This document shows positions 9,283 through 17,880 of a stretch of DNA of 64,000 nt, piece by piece. The DNA is from Lachnospiraceae bacterium. GTDB taxonomy: Bacteria; Bacillota; Clostridia; Lachnospirales; Lachnospiraceae. The notes beneath the pieces are model-generated. The model made no database searches and was not told where the DNA came from. It saw nothing but the letters and a program-made list of their open reading frames with translations. Location of the stretch: positions 36,354-100,353 of the forward strand of contig JAILPS010000020.1 of the NCBI GenBank assembly GCA_024699325.1, given 5' to 3'. The position numbers were made by a program, and so were the translations under genes. The stretch's first letter is position 1; each line of letters starts with the position of its first letter.

Positions 9283-10234
9283 AAGTGCCTCTTCTGGGCT
9301 TATTGACAGTTATTATGTGCCTGTTTTCAAGATTCAGCAGACAGAGCATTCTGACCGCGTCCCTGTGCTCAGGCTTAGCCATGTAATAGCAGTAAGTATC
9401 CATGACTGAGAGCATGTTGGAGGTCCTTCCCTCTATCTTAAAATTCGAATATCCCATGGGCACATACACGTTCCACAGCTTGTCCCTGGATATAAATGTC
9501 GGAAAACCCGCGATGGAATAGAGCGTCGGCAGATGCTCAAACTTGCACTCCCACTTCTGTATGGGCTTGCGCATATTTGGAGGAAGCTTGCGGTTTTCAA
9601 GCTCCGTTCTCTGCTGGGTGGCCAGATATTTATAATGCTGACCTCTTCGCCTGCACTCCGGCTCGCAGCACGGGTTGATCAAAACCTCCACCTTATCCTT
9701 GGGCTCGATCCCTCGAAGAATGTCAAACTTGTTGTTAAAATTATAGTCAAGAACCACCAAACCGTAGTCCTTCTTAAGCTCAGCATTTAGTTTATCCAGG
9801 TTCCTTATCTCCTTGCAGGTTGAGCTGCAGATGGTGAATTTGGGATATGTTTTTCTTATATACTCCTCAAGAACCGGAGACACGACGAGCACCTGGTTCT
9901 TGCCGTTGTCGGCCTCGTGCATGCAGAAGTTGCAGTATTTATCTGCCAGATCCGCCTCAGTAATCAGAGGATTAGTGTAGGTATATCTTATGGGGATTCC
10001 GGCTGCGTTTGCGTCCCTTATAACATTTCTGACAAAGAGCGCATCACACTGGTCGTCAAGGCTCACTCTTCCGCCGTTCCACAATGAGCAGGGAAACTCG
10101 CCGTAAAACGAGCCAATCTCCAAACCGTCCATAAAAAACTGCGGATACTGATCAATCAACATCAGAAAAATCATATTCAGCGGGAAGTTATATCTAAGTC
10201 CCGGCAGATGGAATTTCACACTACGTTTTGCCAT
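9269..10234 (-). CDS. U32-peptidase-like, cysteine-rich protein of unknown substrate
   Basis: A 321-residue protein. The strongest clue is the NFKIEGR motif near residue 265, which matches the KIEGR motif of U32 (collagenase-like/UbiU-type) proteins, together with a TIM-barrel-like alternation. It has clustered cysteines (YCNFC near 118, ICSSTC near 155, NPCCEPECRRRGQHY near 205), which suggest an iron-sulphur cluster as in other U32 members. The classic PS01276 signature is not seen, so family membership is an inference. It lies 23 bases downstream of the HPr-kinase-like gene. RNA hydroxylation or another oxidative modification is possible; peptidase activity is unproven. Confidence 0.6.
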   Translation of the reverse strand: MAKRSVKFHLPGLRYNFPLNMIFLMLIDQYPQFFMDGLEIGSFYGEFPCSLWNGGRVSLDDQCDALFVRNVIRDANAAGIPIRYTYTNPLITEADLADKYCNFCMHEADNGKNQVLVVSPVLEEYIRKTYPKFTICSSTCKEIRNLDKLNAELKKDYGLVVLDYNFNNKFDILRGIEPKDKVEVLINPCCEPECRRRGQHYKYLATQQRTELENRKLPPNMRKPIQKWECKFEHLPTLYSIAGFPTFISRDKLWNVYVPMGYSNFKIEGRTSNMLSVMDTYCYYMAKPEHRDAVRMLCLLNLENRHIITVNKPRRGTFDGN

Positions 10235-10257
10235 ATTATCACCCCTGATACATATAA

Positions 10258-10992
10258 CTAGTTTTTCATACCCTCATAGGCCACATCTGCGGCCTCCTTA
10301 TCCATATTGCACGACAGGCGTGTAAGCCTTACCGCGCCTGTAATTCTGTCGATCAAGTCAAGGGTGAGCTCCATCTCCCCAGCTCCCTCAGGCTTAAACA
10401 CGTAGGGCATAATCGAAGCAAATGCTTCGCCCTCCCCTATATCTTCTATGTGGTTTGTGATGCCCCTTCTAAGAACGCAGACCGCCTTCACGGGAACTGA
10501 CGCGTTTTTATTAAAGCCTTCCTTGCCGCACCACGGTGTTCCGTAGCCCATGAGCTTATCGCCGACAAATCTTAGAATTGGCTTGTCGCCGTTAATAATC
10601 TCAGCCCTGTCGCCAAACTTTTCCAGCCAGAGCTTAACGTGGGTGGTTTTGCCCGTGCCGCTTGGCGCCATGAACAGATACCCCTCTCCATCAACCGCTA
10701 TAAGCGCTCCGTGAACAAGCACGCCGCCTCTATATGGAATAGCAGTGGCTGCCTTTCTGTAAACCGCGAGACTCTCTAAATACCCTGCGCCGTATTCTAC
10801 TGCAGGAATACCTTGTGCGTCGGCCTCCTCAAGGCTTTTTCTTCTCTCAAATTCTATATCGTCGTCGTTAGTTGTGATGCCCACATCCATGCCGCTTTCG
10901 CAGATGTAATCGGCACACATTTTCATCGTGTATGAGTATAGGTTTTTGACGGCAAATATGGTGTCCGCCATCATTACTGTAAACTTATACAT
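10258..10992 (-). CDS. HPr-kinase/PEPCK-like P-loop protein
   Basis: A 244-residue protein with a P-loop (APSGTGKT, near residue 105), a following NGDKPILR segment in the Walker B position and GTPWCGK. This is the layout of HPr-kinase-like proteins such as ScmC and lasso-peptide-cluster kinases. It lacks the N-terminal domain of true HprK, and no HPr gene is nearby, so it is unlikely to be the carbon-control kinase. Related proteins phosphorylate peptides in some RiPP clusters. It sits between TPM-domain genes and the U32-like gene with gaps of 11 and 23 bases, consistent with one operon. Confidence 0.75.
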   Translation of the reverse strand: MYKFTVMMADTIFAVKNLYSYTMKMCADYICESGMDVGITTNDDDIEFERRKSLEEADAQGIPAVEYGAGYLESLAVYRKAATAIPYRGGVLVHGALIAVDGEGYLFMAPSGTGKTTHVKLWLEKFGDRAEIINGDKPILRFVGDKLMGYGTPWCGKEGFNKNASVPVKAVCVLRRGITNHIEDIGEGEAFASIMPYVFKPEGAGEMELTLDLIDRITGAVRLTRLSCNMDKEAADVAYEGMKN

Positions 10993-11003
10993 AGGCTCTC
11001 CAT

Positions 11004-12128
11004 TTAATTAAGCTTGGTCTCATGGAACTGGTCTTTAAATATCTCGTCGTATTCAGACGTGTAGCCTCCATTTGTTGAGGCAAGCTTATCGGGAGTACTG
11101 TTCGAATACACATAGGTATTCAGATTCGGCATGGTCGCAGGGTCAACAGCCGCAATCCTTGCAGGCGCGCCGCAGTACGGACACTTATCGACTGAGCCGG
11201 AAACGTATTTGCCGCCGCAGTAGTCACAGGCGACCTCAACCTGCTGCTCAGGCGCCAGTTCAACTGCTCCCCTGAACTTCTTGTTAGGGTCAAAGAAAAC
11301 CATGAGGTAGCAGTGGAAGAATATAAACAGCGACATAAAACCACATACGATAAGGATCTCGAAGTCAATATAAGAATCCATCAGCCCTGGCGTTATCTTG
11401 TCAAATCCTGAGACTAAAGCCTCTCCAAAATCATCGCCCGCAGTCAGACAGCGCTGAACCTTGGATGTGAATGTTCCAGTCTTGGCATCTGTCAATATTG
11501 AATCTGTGTTATCACCCTGCATGCCCTCCCAGTACCAGTCGTTAAAGTCCGGGTCGGGGTTCTCAGGCTGTGAGTACACAAGCAGCCAGTGGTTCTCATC
11601 ATAGCCAAAATAATAGTCCACATAGAGGTCGTATGCCACGTCCTCCAGATCATAGGAGTAATAATTAGACTGCTTCCAATCCTCATTGTTAAGCGTTACA
11701 ACGTATGGAACGATTCCTGTAAGATCAGCAAAATCCTCCAATGTATCATACAGCTCGCCCTCGTCATCAATCACATCAGCCGCATCGATTATCATCGGTG
11801 TTTTTAAGTCGCAGCCGTCATCCATGATCTTTTTAGGAGTCACGAAAGCACTTGTAAACAGACCTATCATTGCCATGAAAAACGGCAGATAGAATAACAG
11901 AAGCAGCAGTCTCCACTTAGAGTATTTACCGCCGAGAGCATAGTTTGAGTAGTAATACACAGGAATATGCTTCCTGCGGTTATACACAACATATCTTCTG
12001 GCCCCCGAAAAATATGTTTTTCTAACTATGCGCGATGGTCCGCTACTGCCAGATCCTGAATGGCTTCTTGAATGTGAACTGTGATGTGAGCCACCTCCGT
12101 GGCTTCCTCCTCCTGATGAATGTGGCAT
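11004..12128 (-). CDS. TPM-domain membrane protein with C-terminal zinc ribbon
   Basis: A 374-residue protein. The first 30 residues are low-complexity Gly/Ser/His. A membrane segment near residues 80-102 is followed by a TPM-like (formerly DUF477) outside domain (VIDDEGELYDTLEDFADLTGIV), a second membrane segment near 250-275, and a zinc ribbon (CDYCGGKY ... CPYCG) near 300-320. The Ser/Gly/His-rich start is known from TPM proteins, where such tails are usually C-terminal. It shares organisation with the next upstream gene, so the two are paralogues. The molecular role is unknown; TPM domains have been linked to phosphatase activity and photosystem repair in plants. Confidence 0.7.
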   Translation of the reverse strand: MPHSSGGGSHGGGSHHSSHSRSHSGSGSSGPSRIVRKTYFSGARRYVVYNRRKHIPVYYYSNYALGGKYSKWRLLLLLFYLPFFMAMIGLFTSAFVTPKKIMDDGCDLKTPMIIDAADVIDDEGELYDTLEDFADLTGIVPYVVTLNNEDWKQSNYYSYDLEDVAYDLYVDYYFGYDENHWLLVYSQPENPDPDFNDWYWEGMQGDNTDSILTDAKTGTFTSKVQRCLTAGDDFGEALVSGFDKITPGLMDSYIDFEILIVCGFMSLFIFFHCYLMVFFDPNKKFRGAVELAPEQQVEVACDYCGGKYVSGSVDKCPYCGAPARIAAVDPATMPNLNTYVYSNSTPDKLASTNGGYTSEYDEIFKDQFHETKLN

Positions 12129-12147
12129 AACTACTTCCCCCTTTCAG

Positions 12148-12894
12148 TTATTTATCTCCCAAAACTCTTACGCCGCAGTGCGGACATACGCTGCTGCCTA
12201 TGTCGTAGACACCGCCGCAGAATTTACATTTGGCCTGCTTAGGCGCGTTGGCCGCAGCCACCCTCGCCTTCTCCTCGCGTTCCTTCGCCCTGACACTTCC
12301 CACAACTATGACGCCAAGCACGATAAATGCGACAATCACAACCAAAAATACTATGAATATTCCAATATTAACGTTAAAACCTAAAACTCTGCCAGCGAAC
12401 TTCTCATATGCTGAGCCAATCTCAGCTGAGACAGCATCGCCCTTACTAAGCCCCTTAAGCTCCGACTTAAAGCTGTCCGCAAGACTTGTCGTCACATAAT
12501 CCCTAACGGCGTCGCCCACTACAGATGCATATGTAAATGAGCCGTCGTCAGCCACGCTTATCACAAAAACCCAGTGGTAATCATCGTCGTATGTGGTCAC
12601 CATGAGCTCGTTTGCGTACACGCTCAAACCGCCCGTATAGTACTTCTTCCATGAAGAATCCGCAACTGTAAACAGCGCAGTCACTATGCCGGTCTGTTCC
12701 TCAAACTTCTCCATGCCGCTCTTTAAAGTGCCCACGTCATCCAAAACTCCAGCCCTGTCATCGATAACTATACTGCCTTCACAGCCGTCAGTAATCTTCC
12801 CCTTGGGAAAACTGAATGAACACAGACTTCCCGCAATCATAAGCACAACCGTAAAAACAGCCCAAACTATAACATATATTCTAGTTTTACTCAT
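12148..12894 (-). CDS. TPM-domain membrane protein with C-terminal zinc ribbon (shorter paralogue)
   Basis: A 248-residue protein with an N-terminal signal-anchor (residues 5-27), a TPM-like domain (VIDDRAGVLDDVGTLKSGME ... FEEQTGIVTALF), a membrane segment near 178-203 and a zinc ribbon CKFCGGVYDIGSSVCPHCG at the end. The start follows GGGGGAAGCC. It precedes the longer TPM paralogue by 19 bases. A cre-like palindrome lies immediately upstream of its ribosome site, so catabolite control is possible. Confidence 0.72.
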   Translation of the reverse strand: MSKTRIYVIVWAVFTVVLMIAGSLCSFSFPKGKITDGCEGSIVIDDRAGVLDDVGTLKSGMEKFEEQTGIVTALFTVADSSWKKYYTGGLSVYANELMVTTYDDDYHWVFVISVADDGSFTYASVVGDAVRDYVTTSLADSFKSELKGLSKGDAVSAEIGSAYEKFAGRVLGFNVNIGIFIVFLVVIVAFIVLGVIVVGSVRAKEREEKARVAAANAPKQAKCKFCGGVYDIGSSVCPHCGVRVLGDK

Positions 12895-12903
12895 GGCTTC
12901 CCC

Positions 12904-12920
12904 CTACTTAAACGTTTTCG
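12904..12920 (-). promoter_or_regulatory. cre-like (CcpA/LacI type) site before the TPM operon
   Basis: The minus strand reads CGAAAACGTTTAAGTAG. Its core GAAAACGTTTAAG resembles the CcpA consensus TGWAARCGYTWNCW. The same 17 bases occur identically at 55476-55492. The site lies 10 bases before the ATG of the shorter TPM gene, between it and the RluA gene. Confidence 0.4.
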
Positions 12921-12945
12921 GTTTGATAATATAATATAATTATTG

Positions 12946-13857
12946 CTAATTCAAGACCCTTTGTATATCTTTGGGAAGAGGTACCAAAAAATCCATTATT
13001 TCCCCAGTTATCGGTTGTGCAAATCTTATATGTCCAGCGTGAAGCGCCTGCCTATCCATCACGTGATTGTCCGGATTATATAGAAAATCACCTATCAGCG
13101 GATGTCCCAAAGCCTTCATGTGGACGCGTATCTGGTGTGTCCTGCCCGTCTTAAGTGTGAGCTCTACGACGCTTAAATTCTTCTCAGGCAGACGCTTAAC
13201 CACTCTGTAAAATGTTAGCGCGCTCTCGCCCCGCTCTAAGTTTACCTCCCTGAGCACCACGGAGTCAGTAACTCTTGCTATTGGCAGGTCAATCTCCCCC
13301 TCATCGGGAAGATCCACTCCCTCCACGACGGCAGTGTAGACGCGCTTAATCTCCCTCCGCCTCATGGCCTCCGAGAGAATTCCCGCCGCCAGATAATGCT
13401 TTGCGATTATCGTAAGCCCCGTGGTGTCCCGGTCCAGGCGGTTTATACACCTAAAAACCATCTCCTCGCCGCGCAAGCTGCATCTGTTCATAACGGCGTT
13501 AGCCAAGGTGTCCTCATAATGCCCAATTGAGGGGTGGATGCTCATGTGCGCAGGCTTATTCACCACCAAAATATCGTCATCCTCGTAGACCACATCCACA
13601 TCAGGCCCTGCGGGTACTATGTCCGAGGGTTCCCCCTGCTCCTCCACCAGGACGCTTAGCGTCTGCGTCAGTTTCTCAGTTTCTGAAAACAGGCGATAGT
13701 TCATGTGAACTGCCTCGTTGTCAATCAAAAGATAGCCATCCACACGCCGAAGAATAGTCAGCGCCTTCTCGGGATACCCCCTCTGTTTTAGGTAGGCCGA
13801 TATCTTCAGGCCCTCGTATTCTCTTGTGATTACGTAGTCAATTCTTCGCCTGAACAC
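12946..13857 (-). CDS. RluA family RNA pseudouridine synthase
   Basis: A 303-residue enzyme with an S4-like N-terminus and the RluA catalytic motif RLDRDTTG (catalytic Asp near residue 140). The conserved GRTHQIRVHMKALGHPLIGD motif lies near 235. It would isomerise specific uridines in rRNA or tRNA. It is the first gene of the run that continues into the TPM and HPr-kinase-like genes, with a 51-base gap that contains a cre-like site. Confidence 0.93.
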   Translation of the reverse strand: MFRRRIDYVITREYEGLKISAYLKQRGYPEKALTILRRVDGYLLIDNEAVHMNYRLFSETEKLTQTLSVLVEEQGEPSDIVPAGPDVDVVYEDDDILVVNKPAHMSIHPSIGHYEDTLANAVMNRCSLRGEEMVFRCINRLDRDTTGLTIIAKHYLAAGILSEAMRRREIKRVYTAVVEGVDLPDEGEIDLPIARVTDSVVLREVNLERGESALTFYRVVKRLPEKNLSVVELTLKTGRTHQIRVHMKALGHPLIGDFLYNPDNHVMDRQALHAGHIRFAQPITGEIMDFLVPLPKDIQRVLN

Positions 13858-13944
13858 CAGGTTCTCCCTTCAGCGCACTGCATATTCATGGAATTAATTA
13901 TCCGCCAGGCATAAATCAGACCCATGCTCAGCACATTTGGATAT

Positions 13945-13973
13945 ATTATATCACAATTCGTGCAAAAATAAAA
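13945..13973 (-). promoter_or_regulatory. Extended -10 promoter candidate for rluA
   Basis: TGATATAAT on the minus strand (-10 at 13945-13950, with the TG of an extended -10). The -35 region is weak, and the site overlaps the preceding terminator. Confidence 0.4.
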
Positions 13974-13995
13974 GCCATCAGCTTGCGCTGATGGC
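13966..13995 (-). terminator. Terminator of the CAP/lipoprotein unit
   Basis: The perfect 9-base stem GCCATCAGC/GCTGATGGC is followed on the minus strand by TTTTATTTTT. It stands 13 bases past the lipoprotein stop codon. Confidence 0.85.
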
Positions 13996-14008
13996 CAATA
14001 TTTGCATA

Positions 14009-14647
14009 TTAAATCGGCACCTCGGGGAGCAAAATCACTCCGCTCTTCGTTGTTTCAGGAACCGTGGTGGTTTCAGGCTCTGTGGTGGTCTCGACCTGTG
14101 TAGTTTCTGCCTCTGTGGTCGCGGCAACCGTGGTCACAGCCTCCGTTGTCTCAGACTCCTGCACATCTGAATATGTTTCAGAAGCTGTGGTCTCGTCAGA
14201 TGCCGTCGTCACGTCACCATCGTCCTTCGCGGTCGTAGCATTTGCCTCAAAACCTGCGCCGTTATCGGCTGTGGTCTCCTCTGCAGTGGCCTCGGGAAGA
14301 GTCTCCTCCTCCGACTGTGGCTCGGTCTGTGTCTCTGAGGGGATGGACTCCTCTGTGTCACTCTGTGTAACAGCCTCAGGTGTGGTCTCCTCATCCTCTG
14401 ACTGCTCAGATTCATCAGTGCCATAAATCGTGCTAAACTCTACCGTCTGATTGTCCGAAGCAACGGTTGTTGTCTCATCGATCCACTCCATGTCTGTCTC
14501 GACATACACGCTCTCGCTCTCTGTCTCCACTATCGCAACGGTTGTATTATTAATCTGGGTTGTCTCCCCCTTATCCTCTACCCTGGAACAGCCGCAGGCC
14601 ATAACCGCGATAATGGCAAGGGGAAGAAGGTGTTTATATCTGTTCAT
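14009..14647 (-). CDS. Thr/Glu-rich lipoprotein
   Basis: A lipoprotein signal (NRYKHLLPLAIIAVMACGC) precedes about 190 residues of low complexity dominated by Thr, Glu, Ser and Val, with repeats of the type TTEAETTQVETTTEPETT. Such acidic, Thr-rich stretches are common in cell-wall-spanning stalks of Lachnospiraceae. No catalytic domain is present. The ATG at 14647 follows AGGAAG and lies two bases after the CAP gene stop codon, so the two are translationally coupled. It is probably a surface-exposed linker or decoy; the partner is unknown. Confidence 0.75.
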   Translation of the reverse strand: MNRYKHLLPLAIIAVMACGCSRVEDKGETTQINNTTVAIVETESESVYVETDMEWIDETTTVASDNQTVEFSTIYGTDESEQSEDEETTPEAVTQSDTEESIPSETQTEPQSEEETLPEATAEETTADNGAGFEANATTAKDDGDVTTASDETTASETYSDVQESETTEAVTTVAATTEAETTQVETTTEPETTTVPETTKSGVILLPEVPI

Positions 14648-14649
14648 TG

Positions 14650-16722
14650 TCAACTTCCTGAATTATATGTTTCTACTGCATTAGCATATTGAGCCAGAGC
14701 CTTAACAAGCATTAACCATGGGCTTGAAGTTTCTGTTTTAATCGCCATATACATGTTGTAAATGTAATTGCTTGGGCTTACTGCATACTCCAAAAGCTTA
14801 TTTCCATCGGCATCATAGATACGCACACCAAATGTCTCTTTGAGTTCACTGGCAGTGACGTCCTGAATCTCTATGTAATACAGTCCAAGGTCAGAATCAT
14901 AACCCTGAATCATATTATGAGCATCAACATACTCTGTTGAAATTCCACTTATGGAACATGTAGTTGACGGGAACATGAAATCGTCTATGGTAAAACCATC
15001 GCTGATATCTAAATACATTCTGTATCTAGTAGCTGAATCAAGAATCAACGCAAGTGACTTGAATTTAATACCTACGTTATCTCCGATAGTTCCGTCACCC
15101 TTCATATTCTTCCAATCCAAAACCCAATAATAGCCTGAATAAATACTTCCAGAACCATATAACACCGGATCATTACTTGTTCCATGGAACTCGCTGTCTG
15201 CAAGCAGAGTGGTGTCTGTGACGCCGTCAAAGGCAACCTGCGCATAACCGCCTAATGCAAGCATGGATTTGATAACGTCCTTCTCATTGTCAGTGTACGA
15301 ATCGCTTGCAAGCACAGTATTGCCGTACTCTCTCACAGAATATGTGACAGGAGTGCTTGCGTGGCCGTCAACATACATGGTTACAGTCACATCTGTGGCC
15401 ATCTGCTTAACTGTGAGCGGGACCTCGAAAACATTTACCGTGACATCAGAACCGCTGACAGTTGTAGATGTCTGCGTAGTGTCCGCAACAGATATAGTGT
15501 AAGGTGTGTCAGTGCCGACCGCAACTGACATATAGTCATCAGAATCCACAACAGTGTCATCTAAATCCACCAAAAACTGCAGGCCGATTGTGCTTCCAAG
15601 AGCAACTCTCGCGCTGACAAAATCAGCCGCCTGATCTGTAAGTGTAGGTATAACCTCATCCCTCGTCTCACCGCAGACAGAACATGTGTATCGCATAATT
15701 CCTGTGGTGTCGTACGTAGGCTCTGTGTACACAACTCCGCTGTCCCACTCATGATCATGTGTGAGTATGGTCACAGGAACCGTGTATGTATTGCCATATC
15801 TGTTAAGAACTAGATTTGCAGATGCGCTCGTCGCATTATCTGAACCATCCCAGACCGCCGTTATGGTTGAGCCCGAAACCGTGAACACGCTCTCGTCGGA
15901 TGAAGACCAATCCGGCGTCTCAATAGTTGTGGTAAGCGGAGGCTTCGGTGTCTCTGCCAGCGAGAAGTTAATAGTCAGGCTGGGCACAGTAGCTGTAGGA
16001 TTCGAGGTGTAGATCGTCAGGCTGTCTGCGCTAAGACTGCTTGAAGAGACTGTAATCTTGTCATCTCTTATCGTCACAGGAACTGTGGTCTGCGAATCGT
16101 TGGCGGTTGTCTGTGCCGCATCGGAATTCGTGTAACCAAACTCCTGAACCCAGCAGTACATTCCGTCGTAGTAGAAGGCACCAATACCGACACATGTGAA
16201 GTCGGTATATAACATATTTCTTCTGTGGCCCTGGCCTGAGTAGCTCTCATCTTCCTCTCTCCACTGGTCAAACGCCATCTCCATGGATGACGAAAAGCCA
16301 TAATATGTGTAGCTGGTGTGATATAAAATATTCTCACCATACGACGTGGTTCCGCCGTAGGTGTAGCCGTTAAAGCTCGTTCCTGCAGGGCGGTCATGAG
16401 CAAAATCAACCGCAATCTCAGCAGCTCTCTGCATCGCAATCTGCTCGAGATTATAGTCGTAGGTCAGCCCAGCAAGATATGTGTTGCCCTCGCTGTTTAA
16501 ATATGTCTTGGTCGTGTCATCTTCATTCCAGTACCACATATTCCCAGTGGTGCGAAACTCGTTAATCGTGGCCAGCATGCTTCTGGCCTCAGTCTGCATG
16601 AACGTTCCCGTGAGGGAAATATCTGTGTACGTGTATTCTGTTTTTGCCATAGCAATATTGGCGGGAACACAGCTAATCATCATCGCTATTGTTAAAACTA
16701 ATGCTAACAATCTTCTCTTCAT
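14650..16722 (-). CDS. Secreted CAP (SCP/PR1) domain protein
   Basis: A 690-residue exported protein with a signal peptide (cleavage near ANIAMA, residue 27). Residues 40-205 form a CAP domain with the His/Glu set in FAHDRPAG, YGENILYH and GQGHRRNML. Next comes a beta-rich Ig-like part, then a short treble-clef-like segment (YTCSVCGETRDEVIP). The last 320 residues are of a type common in clostridial surface proteins. No sortase motif or membrane tail is seen. CAP proteins bind lipids or act as proteases in other organisms; the role here is unknown. It follows a 39-codon gene by 13 bases. Confidence 0.85.
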   Translation of the reverse strand: MKRRLLALVLTIAMMISCVPANIAMAKTEYTYTDISLTGTFMQTEARSMLATINEFRTTGNMWYWNEDDTTKTYLNSEGNTYLAGLTYDYNLEQIAMQRAAEIAVDFAHDRPAGTSFNGYTYGGTTSYGENILYHTSYTYYGFSSSMEMAFDQWREEDESYSGQGHRRNMLYTDFTCVGIGAFYYDGMYCWVQEFGYTNSDAAQTTANDSQTTVPVTIRDDKITVSSSSLSADSLTIYTSNPTATVPSLTINFSLAETPKPPLTTTIETPDWSSSDESVFTVSGSTITAVWDGSDNATSASANLVLNRYGNTYTVPVTILTHDHEWDSGVVYTEPTYDTTGIMRYTCSVCGETRDEVIPTLTDQAADFVSARVALGSTIGLQFLVDLDDTVVDSDDYMSVAVGTDTPYTISVADTTQTSTTVSGSDVTVNVFEVPLTVKQMATDVTVTMYVDGHASTPVTYSVREYGNTVLASDSYTDNEKDVIKSMLALGGYAQVAFDGVTDTTLLADSEFHGTSNDPVLYGSGSIYSGYYWVLDWKNMKGDGTIGDNVGIKFKSLALILDSATRYRMYLDISDGFTIDDFMFPSTTCSISGISTEYVDAHNMIQGYDSDLGLYYIEIQDVTASELKETFGVRIYDADGNKLLEYAVSPSNYIYNMYMAIKTETSSPWLMLVKALAQYANAVETYNSGS

Positions 16723-16735
16723 ATGTATGCCTCCA

Positions 16736-16855
16736 TCAATTATTAGCAGGTGCCGTAGGCAGCATGGTGCCGTTAGGATCGCCGTTAGACGTCACAATCA
16801 CGTCCTCCTGGTTGAAGCTCACAACCTCTATCTCCACCTGTGTGTATTCTTCCAT
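16736..16855 (-). CDS. 39-residue peptide gene upstream of the CAP protein
   Basis: A short ORF with a strong ribosome site (GGGAGGAT, 5-6 bases before ATG) and a TGA stop. It lies between the nucleotidyltransferase and CAP genes with gaps of 20 and 13 bases. The peptide begins MEEYTQVEIEVVSFNQEDVI and ends NGTMLPTAPANN. It is acidic, with no signal peptide and no cysteine. The pattern E-I-E-V-V-x-F-x-x-E-D-V-I-x-T-S resembles a group of short peptides I associate with Lachnospiraceae, some of which look like RiPP or lasso-type precursors. That likeness is from memory. It could be a modified peptide or a small structural protein. Confidence 0.65.
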   Translation of the reverse strand: MEEYTQVEIEVVSFNQEDVIVTSNGDPNGTMLPTAPANN

Positions 16856-16875
16856 CAGATTATCCTCCCGTATAA

Positions 16876-17772
16876 TTACTTAAGATCTGAGAACAGGTTG
16901 GCGCTGTATTTGCCTGCGTCCAACATTTCCTTAAAGCTGGCTGTGACGGACGCCACATCCTCCTTATAGGTCATGCCGTACCAGGTGTCGTTGGTCTTAA
17001 GAACCCTTACTGCAACCTCGCCCTTCTGTAGCAGCTCGCCCACGTAGATAGGTATCAGGTACTCGGCCTTCATAGGGTTTGCGGGAACCTTCTCCTCGAA
17101 AAACTCCACAAATCCCTTCTTGAGCGTGTCGATGAAATCCTGCGTGAAGCCCCACATGTTCATGGAGCACAGCGAATTCACGTCAAGAGCCCTGCCCTCT
17201 GTCTCGGCGCCGGTAGCGGTCTTGACAATGTTTGGCGTCTCCTCAACATCTGTGAGCCAGCCGTCCTTCATGTTGCAGATACCTCTGGTCACACCGCCGT
17301 TGTCAGACAGCGTGTTCTTGAGCACGAAGCCCGCCATGCAGTAGCCCTTCTCGCCGTTAACTAAATAGTCGTGGACCTTCTTGAAACCCTCCTTGCCGTA
17401 GTAGTCGTCGGCATTAATCACGCAAAATGGAGTGTCGATAAGGTCGCGTGCTGCGAGCACCGCCTGACCTGTTCCCCATGGCTTCGTTCTGCCCTCAGGA
17501 AGAGTTCCCGGAATATCGCTAATGTCCTGGAAAGCGTAGGCAATCTCAACGCCGCTCTCCTTCTCTATTCGGTCTCCGATAATCTCCTTAAACTCCTTCT
17601 CGATGTCCCCTCGAATGATAAAAATAATCTTGTCAAATCCAGCCTCAACAGCATCGTGAACAGAGTAGTCCATGATGATGTGGCCGTAGTCATCCACCTT
17701 CGCAAGCTGCTTAATTCCGGTTCCAAACCTGGAGCCGATGCCAGCCGCCATAATAACTAATGATGTTTTCAT
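16876..17772 (-). CDS. Sugar-phosphate nucleotidyltransferase (GT-A fold)
   Basis: A 298-residue protein with the nucleotidyltransferase start MAAGIGSRFG, a metal-binding NADD segment in FCVINADDYYG near residue 105, and the GTGQAVLAA nucleotide-binding motif. It is close to the UTP/CTP:sugar-phosphate transferase family, but substrate-defining residues cannot be read with confidence. It is the promoter-proximal gene of a unit with the 39-residue peptide, the CAP protein and the lipoprotein. A role in supplying an activated sugar for a surface glycan fits the region. Confidence 0.82.
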   Translation of the reverse strand: MKTSLVIMAAGIGSRFGTGIKQLAKVDDYGHIIMDYSVHDAVEAGFDKIIFIIRGDIEKEFKEIIGDRIEKESGVEIAYAFQDISDIPGTLPEGRTKPWGTGQAVLAARDLIDTPFCVINADDYYGKEGFKKVHDYLVNGEKGYCMAGFVLKNTLSDNGGVTRGICNMKDGWLTDVEETPNIVKTATGAETEGRALDVNSLCSMNMWGFTQDFIDTLKKGFVEFFEEKVPANPMKAEYLIPIYVGELLQKGEVAVRVLKTNDTWYGMTYKEDVASVTASFKEMLDAGKYSANLFSDLK

Positions 17773-17817
17773 AAATTCTCTCCTTAAAATCTTGTTTTCA
17801 GTGCATAATTATGTTTT

Positions 17818-17846
17818 ATTATATCATATAAACCAGAAATGTGCAA
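17818..17846 (-). promoter_or_regulatory. Promoter of the nucleotidyltransferase - peptide - CAP unit
   Basis: TTGCAC, 17 bases, TATAAT on the minus strand, 46 bases before the start codon. Confidence 0.7.
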
Positions 17847-17880
17847 CGAAACGCACCAACAAAAAACACGGGGGTAATAT

